From Congeria kusceri (Eukaryota > Mollusca > Bivalvia > Myida > Dreissenidae): a stretch of 64,000 nt of DNA. Every line of letters starts with the position of its first letter. The stretch's first letter is position 1. A model generated the notes under the pieces. That model did no database searches, was not told the DNA's origin, and was given only the letters and a program-made list of their open reading frames with translations. The translations under genes and the position numbers were made by a program. The stretch covers positions 1-64,000 of the forward strand of contig JAPFQT010000417.1 in the NCBI GenBank assembly GCA_027627225.1, written 5' to 3'. This document shows, piece by piece, positions 49,778 through 59,698 of the stretch.

Positions 49778-50767
49778 ATGGATGAGTGCGTCCCATCTTT
49801 GTGCGATTTGAACAAGAAAATAAAGTGTAGCAGTGATAACAAAAACAGTGGTATTTTAAAAAACGCGCGCATCGGTGAATCGCCTTTGTTTGACAGTGCA
49901 GACAGTGTAGACAGTGTAGAACTGAACCTGGATTTATTTACGGTTAGTGAATCTTTACACCAAGCGAATTCAGTGTTATATAATGACTCAGTGTTTTTTG
50001 AGCAATCGTTGTATCTGGATATAATCAATATGTCATCCGATTCACCGCCGATAGCCAGCACTCCAGCCCCTCAGGCGGCGGCGCCCTTAACAACTGCAAA
50101 CGAGCTGACCGGCGATGAAAATCCTACAGATGCAATCATTTCCTTCCTAAAACGAATAGAATCAAAACTGAACCACGTTGACACTCGTCTAAACACATTG
50201 GACAGTATTGAGCAAAAGGTTAGTAAATTTGAGCTGGACCTTAAAAAATTATGGGCGTTTGTACATGATTCTAACCTAAGATTTGATGAAAAAATTTCGA
50301 GAATGGACATTCAAGTGGAAAATCTTGAGTTTTCGTTAGCAACTGCGAAAAGTGATATTGACAATATGAGGAAGCAAGATTTAAAAGTGAAAGATGAACT
50401 ATTATATGTGCAATCGCAAAGTATGCGGAACAATCTGATATTTGGTAACATACCGGAAGTACCAAACGAAAGGCATGAGCATACGGAAGCCGAAATAAGG
50501 TCATTTTTGGTTCAGAAGTTGAAAATTGCACAGGACATTGTAAACGACATTAAGTTCGAGCGTGTGCATCGAATGGGTAACGCAACTTACGGCCATAAAG
50601 GCGGCCAGCCGAGGAAGATAGTCGCCAAATTCACCCTGTTCAAAGACAGAGAGATGGTCCGCAGCCGCCGCAAGGAGCTCGATAAAACTGGGTTCTTCAT
50701 GCACGAGCAGTTTCCGCCGGAAATTGCTGCCCGGCGTCGAGCCCTCATCCCGGAACTAAGAGGCTAA
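49778..50767 (+). CDS. LINE ORF1 protein: coiled coil plus L1-type RNA-binding domain
   Basis: This 329-residue protein would bind element RNA and act as a nucleic-acid chaperone in the ribonucleoprotein, by analogy with L1 ORF1p. Residues 1-115 are acidic, Ser/Ala/Pro-rich and probably disordered. About 117-212 has heptad-like spacing (FLKRIESKLNHVDTRLNTL) and is a probable coiled coil for trimerisation. Residues 219-227 NLIFGNIPE open an RRM like that of Transposase_22/L1 ORF1. RVHRMG (262-267) and PRKIVAKF (278-285) follow, then a C-terminal part with FMHEQFPPEIAARRRALIPE. The reading stops at TAA 50765-50767, but the next frame from 50763 continues KKKGHNAWLAND and DGVRKQSVRVPEV to TAG 50865-50867. 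That is the natural end, so a small indel (2 bases lost or 1 gained) at about 50762 broke this copy. The ATG at 49778 was chosen as the first in-frame Met. Confidence 0.85.
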   Translation: MDECVPSLCDLNKKIKCSSDNKNSGILKNARIGESPLFDSADSVDSVELNLDLFTVSESLHQANSVLYNDSVFFEQSLYLDIINMSSDSPPIASTPAPQAAAPLTTANELTGDENPTDAIISFLKRIESKLNHVDTRLNTLDSIEQKVSKFELDLKKLWAFVHDSNLRFDEKISRMDIQVENLEFSLATAKSDIDNMRKQDLKVKDELLYVQSQSMRNNLIFGNIPEVPNERHEHTEAEIRSFLVQKLKIAQDIVNDIKFERVHRMGNATYGHKGGQPRKIVAKFTLFKDREMVRSRRKELDKTGFFMHEQFPPEIAARRRALIPELRG

Positions 50768-50867
50768 GAAAAAGGGACATAATGCATGGTTAGCCAACGA
50801 CTCCCTGATGGTAGACGGTGTTCGGAAACAGAGCGTCAGGGTTCCGGAAGTTACAGGTAGAGTCTAG

Positions 50868-52338
50868 AGGCGCGACGAGGGCGGACTATCTGTACTGGCA
50901 TGGAACATTCATGGTCTTAGTAGAACGAAACTAGAGGATAGTGCTTTTACTGACCTTATTTGTAAATATGATATCATTTTTTTATTTGAATCATGGGGCA
51001 ATAAAAAATCTAAATTTGATTTGAATCAATATAAATGTTACAATTTTTATAGGAAAACTCAAAATAAAAAAGCTAAACGATGTAGTGGGGGTGTAGTTTT
51101 GTATATAAGAAACGAATTTTGCAAAGGTATTACAATTGTTAAAAATCACTTTGATACAATTATCTGGTTGAAAATAGATAAACACTTTTTTAATCTGTCT
51201 GATGATATTTACGTAGCAGGAATTTATATTTGGCCTGAAGCGTCAACTATGTATAATTTTATAAACGTTGATTTATTTGACTTATTGCAAAGCGATATTT
51301 GTGCATTTGAAACTCGTGGAAATGTATTTTTAACGGGAGATTTTAACGCCAGGGTCGGAAACGGGGATAAAACAGATTATATTACCTGTGACAAACCAAT
51401 TATAGATTACGATAACCATGAATATGAACCGGATAGACCAATCAAACGAGTTTCAATGGACAAAATCCATAATAATTTTGGTATTAAATTGCTTGATTTA
51501 TGTAAGTCGAACTGCATGAGAATTGCTAATGGAAGGCTTGGAAACGATTATAATATTGGAAATTTTACTTATGCTTGCTCATCAGGATCGAGTGTTATTG
51601 ATTACCTAGTGTTGAGTGAATGTTACTTTGGTAAATTGAACAATTTCTGTGTGAACCCGTTTAACGAATGGTCGGATCGAGCATCAATCTCGTTTCTCAT
51701 TAACTGTGACACTGTGTCATATAGTAATGACGACAATTACACACGAATTAGTATTAAATGGGATGAAAGTCTGAGGAATGAATTTAGACGTGGCATTATA
51801 TCAAAATTGCCTACACTTAATTGCTTAACACTGAATACCAATTTTGGTGATAGGGAATCTGTTAACAATTGTATAAGTAATTTTACCAAAGAAATACGAG
51901 ATGTTGCTGACCCACTTTTTTGTAAAATCATGACTGATCATAATAGTGCTTATAATTGTAAAAGTGTTTCCAACAAATCTGATTGGTTCGACGCAGAATG
52001 CATTGAAGCAAAGCAAACTTATATTAGAGCCTTGAATAATTATAACTGCCATAAAAGTGATATTAATAGACAGGACATGATAAAATCTAAGGGAGATTAT
52101 AAAAAATTAGTCAAGCGCAAAAAGCGCCTCTGCGATAAGAAGAAGATGAAAAAAATTGAAAGCTTACGACATTCAAAACCTAAAGATTTTTGGAAACATT
52201 TTCGAAATAATAAAACTAATGGTTGTAATAATAATAAAATCAGCAATGAAGATTTTTTTAAACATTTCTCTAATTTAAGCATCAACTTTCCAAATGTCCA
52301 TAATGAAGAAGCTGAGCATTTTTGTAGCAATAATAATG

Positions 52339-52384
<46 letters not shown>

Positions 52385-53729
52385 TAATAATCATGATAAT
52401 GTTGATGTTGATTGTATCTTTGATGAACTAGATGTACCAGTTACAATACAAGAAGTGGAATCCGTTATATATAACCTGAAGAGCAACAAATCTTTTGCTG
52501 CGGATCAACTTCTTAATGAATACTTTATTGAATCATGTGATATTTTAGCTTCACACTTAGTTGATATTTTTAATGGTATCCTTAACTCTGGTATCTACCC
52601 AGAATCGTGGATGAACGGACTAGTTGTACCTATTTTTAAGAAAGGTGACCCTAATGATGCTAATAATTATAGAGGCATTACGTTGAATAGCTGCTTTTCC
52701 AAAATATTCACTGGTATTATTAATCAACGTGTTTCGAAGTGGGCGGCCGATAATAATATAATAAGTGATGCACAATTTGGTTTCAAAAAAGGGAGTTCCA
52801 CCGTAGATGCTATATTTGTTTTAAATGCAATTATAAGTAAAGTATTAAATGAAAATGGGAGACTAGCGTGTGCGTTTGTTGACTTTAAAAAGGCCTTTGA
52901 CAGTATATATAGAAATGGTTTGTGGTATAAATTATTTAAAATAGGCCTGAGAGGCAAAACTTTACGGGTAATAAGGGATATGTACTCGAAAGTGCAAGCT
53001 TGTATAAAAGGGTGTAACTCATATTCTGAATTCTTCGAAGTCGCTGTAGGTTTAAAACAAGGCGAAGTAATGTCGCCGATACTATTTTCTCTCTTCCTAG
53101 AAGATCTCGAATTATTCCTCTGTGATGATATTAATAGTGGCCTATCGATAGATGATTTGACTTTTATCTTGATGCTATTTGCAGATGATATGGTTATCCT
53201 CGCGAAAACTGCAGCAGATCTCCAACACAGTCTAAATCGTCTACAAATTTACTGTAATTCATGGGGACTTGAGGTTAACCCCGACAAAAGCAAAGTCGTA
53301 GTATTTAGAAAACGAGGTCCTTTAAAACATGAAGAAAAATGGGTTTACAATAATATCCCGTTAGAAGTTGTAGATGATTTTAACTATTTAGGAACTGTTT
53401 TTAATTATACAGGTAGCTTCGTTCTGAATTGCGAAACCATTTCTGGTAAAGGACTGAAAGCTCTTAATACTCTTATGAGTAATATCAAAACAACCCTTTT
53501 AAAACCTAGTACCATATGTCAATTATTTGACGCATTTGTAGGATCAGTTTTGAGTTATGGTTGCGAAGTATGGGGATTTGGCAAATCCACAAAAGTAGAG
53601 CGAATTCATTTGAAATTTTGTAAAAATCTTCTTAAAGTTAAACAATCTACATGTACAATGGCAATATACGGTGAACTTGGCCGATTCCCACTTCATATCA
53701 ATAGACACACACGCATAATAAAATACTAA
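50868..53729 (+). CDS. LINE ORF2: endonuclease and reverse transcriptase
   Basis: The protein nicks target DNA and copies element RNA there (target-primed reverse transcription). The frame is open from just after a TAG at 50865-50867. The domain start VLAWNIHGLS lies about 10 codons later, and the next conserved acidic box reads IIFLFESWG. Endonuclease motifs include TGDFNARVG (about 51336) and SVIDYLVLSE (about 51594). The final SDH motif reads SDR (51672-51680), so the catalytic His is replaced. A poly-Asn run (about 52329-52390) separates this from RT: NNYRGITLNSCF, QFGFKKGSSTVDAI, FVDFKKAFDS, GLKQGEVMSPILFSLF and the active site FADD (53178-53189). There is no early in-frame ATG; the first is about 130 codons in. 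The frame stops at 53727-53729 because one base is missing, and the protein continues in the next frame. Confidence 0.9.
52329..52391 (+). repeat. In-frame (AAT)n microsatellite coding poly-Asn in ORF2
   Basis: About 20 consecutive AAT/AAC codons encode Asn in the linker between the endonuclease and RT domains, with single Asp interruptions. The repeat keeps the frame, so its length can vary without breaking ORF2. Confidence 0.9.
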
Positions 53730-54373
53730 AGTTATTAAATAGTCACAATATTATTATTAATCGGTTGTACCAAGCGTTGCTAGATGATTTTAACAAAGGC
53801 AAATCTAACTGGCTAACTGATGTTAAGTCTCTGTTAGATAGCAATGGATTTTCATATGTTTGGATTACACCGCATTCAGTTAACGAGAAAAGTTTCCATA
53901 TAGAATTTAAACAAAGACTACACGATCAATTCAAACAATCGTGGTATACAGCCATAAATATTAGTAGATCTATGTGCACGTATAAATTGTTTAAAACTGA
54001 CTATGAATTTGAATGTTACCTTGATAAAGTTCCACTAAGATATCGCATTGTATTATCCAAATTGAGATTGTCATCTCACCAATTAAAAATCGAAACAGGA
54101 CGTCATGGTAATAACAGAATCGAACATTGTAACAGATCTTGTACTTTTTGTAATAAAAATGATATTGAGGACGAGTACCATTTTATATGTATCTGCCCAC
54201 TGTATATAGATATTCGTAAAAAATATATTAGTAAATATTATTATACTAAGCCCAGTATGGTCAAATTTATAAATTTATTTAAATCTAAAAGCTATAAAAC
54301 TATATTAAACCTTTGTAAATATACATACCATGCTTTTAACAGACGAAAAATTATGATCAATTTCGTCCAATAA
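53723..54373 (+). CDS. LINE ORF2 C-terminal domain, separated by a frameshift
   Basis: The frame picks up from the RT thumb: first frame ...HTRIIKY, this frame LKLLNSHNIIINRLYQALLD. It continues QRLHDQFKQSWYTAINISRS, KLRLSSHQLKIETGRHG and CTFCNKNDIEDEYHFICICP (about 54139-54198), ending at a TAA near 54373. The CxxC...H...C pattern resembles a zinc-binding C-terminal domain of non-LTR retrotransposons that may bind RNA or DNA. The same block in the minus-strand LINE is joined without a shift to KLRIVKYW, which supports one lost base at about 53727 here. The annotated start codon would be TTG, so this is not an independent gene. Confidence 0.85.
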   Translation: MLKLLNSHNIIINRLYQALLDDFNKGKSNWLTDVKSLLDSNGFSYVWITPHSVNEKSFHIEFKQRLHDQFKQSWYTAINISRSMCTYKLFKTDYEFECYLDKVPLRYRIVLSKLRLSSHQLKIETGRHGNNRIEHCNRSCTFCNKNDIEDEYHFICICPLYIDIRKKYISKYYYTKPSMVKFINLFKSKSYKTILNLCKYTYHAFNRRKIMINFVQ

Positions 54374-54700
54374 CTACTCATTTGTTGTTTTCTTTTGTAC
54401 AAATTTGTCATTCTTCTTTCGTACTTTTTCGTCTATAACTTATAAGTCCCTCCTCGGGGAGTGAATCTTGTTTATAAACTACGTTGTAATTTACTATATA
54501 TCTACTGTTTGATATTCATATAGAATTATTGAATTATTAAGTACGTGTTTATTAAAATTATTCTGTTATAAAGTGTGTATATATGTACATATATTATACG
54601 TTGTCATGTGTTTATAATTGTTATGCATTGGATCATGTTATGAGGAACATGTATATATGTTCAAGTAACTGAATAAAATATTCTGTTCTGTTCTGTTCTG
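54374..54700 (+). other. LINE 3' UTR and (TTCTG)n tail
   Basis: About 300 bp of AT-rich UTR includes TATAAGTCCCTCCTCGGGGA (54440-54459), whose CCTCGGGG could form a short hairpin. GAATAAAATA (54671-54680), with a canonical AATAAA, is followed by TTCTG repeated four times (54681-54700). The short tandem tail instead of poly(A) suggests that the RT recognises the 3' end by sequence or structure. Confidence 0.7.
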
Positions 54701-54712
54701 ATAATAGAAGTC

Positions 54713-57179
54713 TGTCTAATTCTCCATATAAACAAGATACATTCATTGACTGATTTACGCATAATAATTTACGAAGGAATTTTTAATGAATGGTTTCTAT
54801 ATATGTCTTTCCCAGGACAGAATCCCCACACGTCTGAGAAATAGTTAAGTATGGGTGACACGAGTTTGTCAAATACATTTATTTTTTCCTGGGTTTCAAA
54901 GGAGTATTGATTGCAAATTGAAAATAATATATGCATACCTTTGGTTGCATATTGAGCTATCGATTTTTGAGTTCGGTATCAGTTACCGTTCTTCAATAAA
55001 TGGACGTCTAAGTATTTAAACGACTCGATGGTTTCTAGATCTTCATTATAGGATTTAAATGTTCGCTGAGCTCGTTCGAATATCAATATTTTTGTTTTAT
55101 TTGTGTTAATTTTTAAGCTCCATTGGTTACAGTAATGTTCCATATCGTTTAACATTGACTGCAGTAAATTCGGTTATGTGAAGAATAAAACTTGATAACA
55201 GGCGAATAACATAAAGAAGAAGTTAGTCTCATTGATATAAACAATTCCTTCGGTGTTCCAATTGATGTGTTTCATTATATCGTTGACAAAAATCATGAAC
55301 AGTGGACTTGAACACGGGTCTCCTTGTTTGACTCCTATTGATGAGTATATGAAATCTGACGTTTATTATTGTATATTAAAGCTGATTTGACAGAAGAGTA
55401 CATTGCCTGGACGGCTTTCGCCATTTTTGTTTTTATTTTCTCAGCTTTAAGCGTTGTCCATACAAATATCGATTAATTTTATTGTAACATTTTTCGTAAA
55501 CAATAAATGCAGCATATAATTTTTTGACCTGAATTTAGATTTGTGTTGACAATAGTATCAAGTACACAGATGCAATCAATGGTACTTTTACCTTTTTGGT
55601 AGCCAAATGGGTATTACGATATTTTATTGTACTTTTCTGACCACTTTCATGTTCAGCAATATCTGAGAATAATGTTTTGAGAGAATACTATTTAGCGTTA
55701 TACCTCCTTAAAAATGGGAACAGCATACCCTATTCCACACGATTCTGGATATACTGAATTATCAAACAAGGAGCTAATGTCACTCTCAGGTGTGATTTAA
55801 TTGTTTTATATGCCGTTTTAACAATTTATGCGGGTATTTCATCATGTCCGCTAGACTGTTATTATTTTGTTTAAAAACTGCTATTTTTATTTCATTGTCG
55901 GTTATGAATGAATCGAGTTCCTCTGAAATCGATGCACAATTAAATGTTGTATCACATTCTTCGGTCGCGCCCGATGCCTCGCCGTATAGCGAATTAAAAT
56001 AATCGATAATTTGTGAATGGAATTATTTTTAGATGTGTCATGTATATTATTATAACATTTTAAATTAATTTCGAAAACTGTCTAGGCTTTTTATTTCCAG
56101 ACGATGCGCTTCGTGAATTTTGTATTAATTTTCCCTAGTTCTACCTACGAATTTTATTATTTTTAGTTCTGCTTTTAACAAAATGTAACCTTGTAAAAGT
56201 ATTGCTTGTTTTATTAAATTTTTCGTTGGCATTTTTAAAGTTCAATATTGCCTTCTCGCTAGTAGTATCAAACCACAATGGTTTATTTGATTTGCGCGCA
56301 TTTTGCTATTTTGTTCGTTGTACTCTTTTCCCATATATCTTGGTGTTACATGTGTGAAGAGTATTCGTTAGAATCTGAATTTTCTTTTCGAACAGAGTAT
56401 CTGGGTAATGAATATCGTTAAGTGTGTTCGCATTACTTTCTAAACAAACTCGAATTTTTTGTTCGAATACTATTTTCGTTACTACGTAATCGCTTGTATT
56501 CTGTACATTAATTTTGTGTATTCTGCCCGCTTTTGTGACACTGATGCACAGTCCTGCGTGATCGGAAAATTTCGATCAATCAAGCACCTCAAAATTACGA
56601 ATGTATTTACAGTTATGTGATTGTAGTAATAAATAGTCGGTGACACTTTGCCCTCGTTGAACACTCAATAGAAAGTTTCACGCTTTGTCGCCGGGCAAAC
56701 TACCGTTAGCGATAATACTATTGGTCGTTAAGCACATTGATACTAGTTTTCGACCGCTGCTGTCAATTACGTGATCTTGATTACATATTTTTTTGTAAAC
56801 AAACATGTGTATTCGAAGTATAGTATGTTTAATTATAAAGAAAAATGTTTGTCATATTCTATTGTATCAAACAGATGGCCTGTTTTAGCGTTAAAATCTC
56901 CAATTATATATGTTTGACCAAGTATTAATATTTTTCTATGCACCATTTTCAACTTCTTCGAAAAAATCAACATTTGTCCATATAGTACATTTATCCTACT
57001 AGTGGAATATAACAAAAACATAAAAATACAGTTTCATTGAAGTTAAAAAGTGATGCATCTTGTTTGATACAAGCAATGCCATATTTGTTTGTCACCACTA
57101 AAGAAATGTATTGTTTAATGTTATTTTTAATATAAATAGAAATACCTCCAGCATAACGTCCTTTTCTTATTTCTTGCTT
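54713..57179 (-). pseudogene. Endonuclease and RT half of the minus-strand LINE ORF2
   Basis: Read on minus from 57179: RKGRYAGGISIYIKNNIKQY (endonuclease), IIGDFNAKTGHLFDT (about 56880), SVTDYLLLQSHN (about 56610-56640) and FSDHAGLCISV (about 56550-56580), in which the catalytic His is kept. RT pieces follow: PFGYQKGKSTIDCI (about 55600) and GVKQGDPCSSPLFMIFVNDI (about 55270-55335). The active-site box reads LFACYQVL where LFADD is expected, so the aspartates are lost. Multiple stops and shifts break the reading. It is joined to 48978-49638 across the guest LINE. The endonuclease start is missing because of 5' truncation. Confidence 0.8.
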
Positions 57180-57186
57180 ATTATTC

Positions 57187-57600
57187 AGGGATTTCATGAT
57201 TTCTGGTAGTTATTATTATTGAATGATTTATAATTTTAATTGTCCGAGCTAGTTTTGTCGATTACACATGATCCAAAATTGTCCGGGATTGAATGATTTC
57301 TAGTAAATATTACAACAGAGTGAATGACAATCTTAATTTCCGGGCTAGTTTTGTCTTTACACGTGATAAACAATGGCCAGGGATTTAATGATTTCTATAT
57401 ACTAGATATTACTAGGCTTAATCATGCTTATAATGTGCGAGCTAGTTTTGCGGATTGTACGCGATCAAAAGGACCAGGGATTTAATTTTGTAATATAGAT
57501 ATTAATTTAATGAATGCAGATTTAATATCTTTCATTTAGTTTTGTTCAATTATTCGTGATTAAAAATGGCCAGGGATTTACTGTTTTTATAAATATATTA
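57187..57600. repeat. ~95-bp satellite, copy B, second block
   Basis: Four units (markers near 57250, 57345, 57440 and 57537) resume the array after the inserted LINE. TAGTAAATATTACAACAGAG at 57300-57320 is the uninterrupted counterpart of the insertion site in copy A. Confidence 0.75.
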
Positions 57601-59107
57601 CATTAAAAAATGAAAGAAATTTTCGTACGTTTAATTGCAACGCTTTCGTTCATTGCCAACTATTGTAACGCGTAATTGCTGTTACTTCCGCACACTTGAA
57701 GACCTAAACCGTCCGTACTATATGATCCTTGAAACTAATATCGTGTTAGGAAAAAAAGCTTAATTTATATATACACATGAACAGTAGGATAATATGATTT
57801 ACATTATTCTGCTATCGAACATATTGAAAATATCAATTATTGTCATATTTCTTTATGATAATTATTGATAGAGATTACACTATTGGAGGGCTCAAACCTA
57901 AAAAAGACACCATGTATATATTAATTGTAATCTATAGAATATCAAGTATGCTAGGCACGATTATAAGTGCCAAGATTTTTTAAATATAAATTATAATACA
58001 TTTTAATGGATGTTTATTTTAAATACCCGGAATATTTTTATCGAATGACTACACTACTTGTGAACCCTCAGATGACAACCCAGTTCATTGAATAGGACCG
58101 AAAGAGTTGGAAAGGGTTTGTGCAGTGTTGTTGCTTTTTCCCACTTCTGCTGCGCAAAATATTTACCGTATGTTCAATCATATTTCAGTACACTATTTTG
58201 TAATTTATCGGATCCGTGGTCTTAAACCAACTAGCTTTATATGTCAGGGTTGAGACCCGCTGACCCTAGATCCTGCTACATGCTAACATGCTACTACACT
58301 CGTCTTTCGAATGAAACGTTAACCCGGAGGGGGGGGGGGGGGCAGTGTACTAGTTAATAGTCTTTTCTTGGCAACATTTAATGTTTTTCTTTAATAAAGA
58401 ATTGATTATAAATGTATATGTATCTACGAATAAGTAATCATATACACCATTTAACGTTGTCTAAATATTACAATCTTTCGAAATCATATTATGAAGTCAC
58501 TGTTTTCAACACAAACAAACAGCGTAAATCCAAACAAAATGATTATGTTTGATAAAGATAAAAATGATTCACTGTATTCGTTTGGTGTGTGAACTTTGAA
58601 TAAACATACAAAACACTGTAGAAATATATTTGGTCCCAAATGGAACATGAATACACTAAATGCAGAAATTTTAAGACCAATCATGTTATATTTACACAGG
58701 ACGTTCAAAAAGACGAAATTCTGACAGGAATTGCCCCTGTCAAAGATCTATAAAATTAATCACAATCCCTATCCCAGGCTAACTGATATTGCTTGTAGTA
58801 TCATAAGCTGTATATGAATGCAATTAAAAGGAATAAGAACTAATACATTCATATTGTTGATCCATGTTGCATTTAGATATATAAAGAATCTATATAAATT
58901 GATATAAAATAAAAATTATGCATACAGAAAACAAACGACATTTACTCCTTATCATATGCAGCAATCAAAATGCACGAAACTTCAAATACGTGCATTTCAG
59001 TGAAAACTTTCTCAAGCTACAGTACAGTTGTTTATAGTATGCATGCGCATAGCGGTACTTCATGTACATTTCATTCATATCGATTTTATTACTACTAATA
59101 ATATTCC

Positions 59108-59461
59108 AGCGCTCACGAAAAGTGTCACGGTGACCAATTTTTATAATAATTCTACCCACCTGATGAAGATGTTTTGTATTGTCAGAACATGTATTTAAAT
59201 GGTGAATTAAATATTATGTATAATGCATTAAATGTACTATTTACTGATCAGGAAATTATGAAAGCCTATAAACAGATACATCCCGCGCCCACGAAAAGTG
59301 TAATGGTGACCAATTTTTATAATAATTTCACCAGCCTGGTGAAGATGTTTTGTACTTTCAGGACATCTATTTAAATGGTGAATGAAGTAGTATGTTCAAT
59401 GAATTAAATGTACCATTTACTGATTAGGACATTATGAAAGGCTCTAAATAGATACATCAGC
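59108..59461 (+). repeat. ~176-bp tandem duplication inside the LINE relic
   Basis: Units 59108-59283 and 59284-59461 both run from C(A/C)CGAAAAGTGT through GGTGACCAATTTTTATAATA and TTAAATGGTGAAT to ATTATGAAAG. The segment lies just before the RT domain. One unit keeps the LFTDQEIMKA frame and the other has stops. Confidence 0.8.
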
Positions 59462-59679
59462 TAGACCTGGTTATCTACTTAATTATTTGGTATTTAAAGT
59501 AGTATATTTTAAAATAGGGTGTGAACTTTTATTACCACGTGAATGTGGACAATTTGATGTGAGGGTTTTATTGTTCCTATACATAAAGAAAGAAAGATGG
59601 ATGATGTAAAAACAACCTACCGGGGAATCACATTTTTAGGAACATTTAGGAAATTGGGCTGAAACAGTATAATGTATAT

Positions 59680-59698
59680 ATATATATATATATATATA
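59680..59698. repeat. Short (TA)n run
   Basis: About ten TA units lie within the LINE relic. Confidence 0.85.

Larger units (their letters stand above)
49639..54700 (+). mobile_element. Nearly full-length two-ORF LINE with (TTCTG)n tail
   Basis: It is flanked by an 8-bp direct repeat TGATAATA (49631-49638; 54699-54706, overlapping the last two tail bases). The layout is a 5' UTR with a short uORF, then ORF1 (coiled coil and L1-type RNA-binding domain), ORF2 (endonuclease and RT, no RNase H seen), a 3' UTR of about 300 bp and GAATAAAATA followed by four TTCTG units. At about 5.06 kb this is the size of a complete autonomous non-LTR retrotransposon. One frameshift in each ORF and a changed catalytic residue make this copy probably inactive, though young. 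The clade is unresolved: ORF1 is L1/Tx1-like, while the pentanucleotide tail recalls CR1/L2-type elements. Confidence 0.9.
48296..57179 (-). mobile_element. 5'-truncated minus-strand LINE, itself invaded by a SINE and a LINE
   Basis: It is flanked by a 7-bp direct repeat ATTATTC (48289-48295 and 57180-57186). Copy A carries the empty site (near 42759). Read on minus, it starts inside the endonuclease domain at 57179, passes through RT (about 55900-54713) and resumes at 49638 with the ORF2 C-terminus. It ends in an A-rich tail (AAATAAAAATAAAAAAGA). The split is due to the plus-strand LINE at 49639-54700, and a SINE sits at 48696-48960. Without these guests it is about 3.55 kb. The A-rich tail, unlike the TTCTG tail of its guest, points to a different though related family. 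Confidence 0.8.
46625..58990. repeat. Segmental tandem duplication, copy B, expanded by nested insertions
   Basis: Copy B matches copy A from TTTTCAAACTCAGTACAAAA to about 48288. It then resumes at 57187 and runs to about 58990, including the same GCTTAATTTATATA and AATATGATTTACATTATTCT blocks. Everything between 48296 and 57179 is inserted retroelement DNA. About 0.3 kb of unmatched sequence (46330-46625) separates A from B. Confidence 0.75.

Noticed and set aside
49939..50704. Minus-strand ORFs opposite ORF1 (67-99 codons)
   Set aside because: Antisense shadows of the LINE ORF1 with no motifs.
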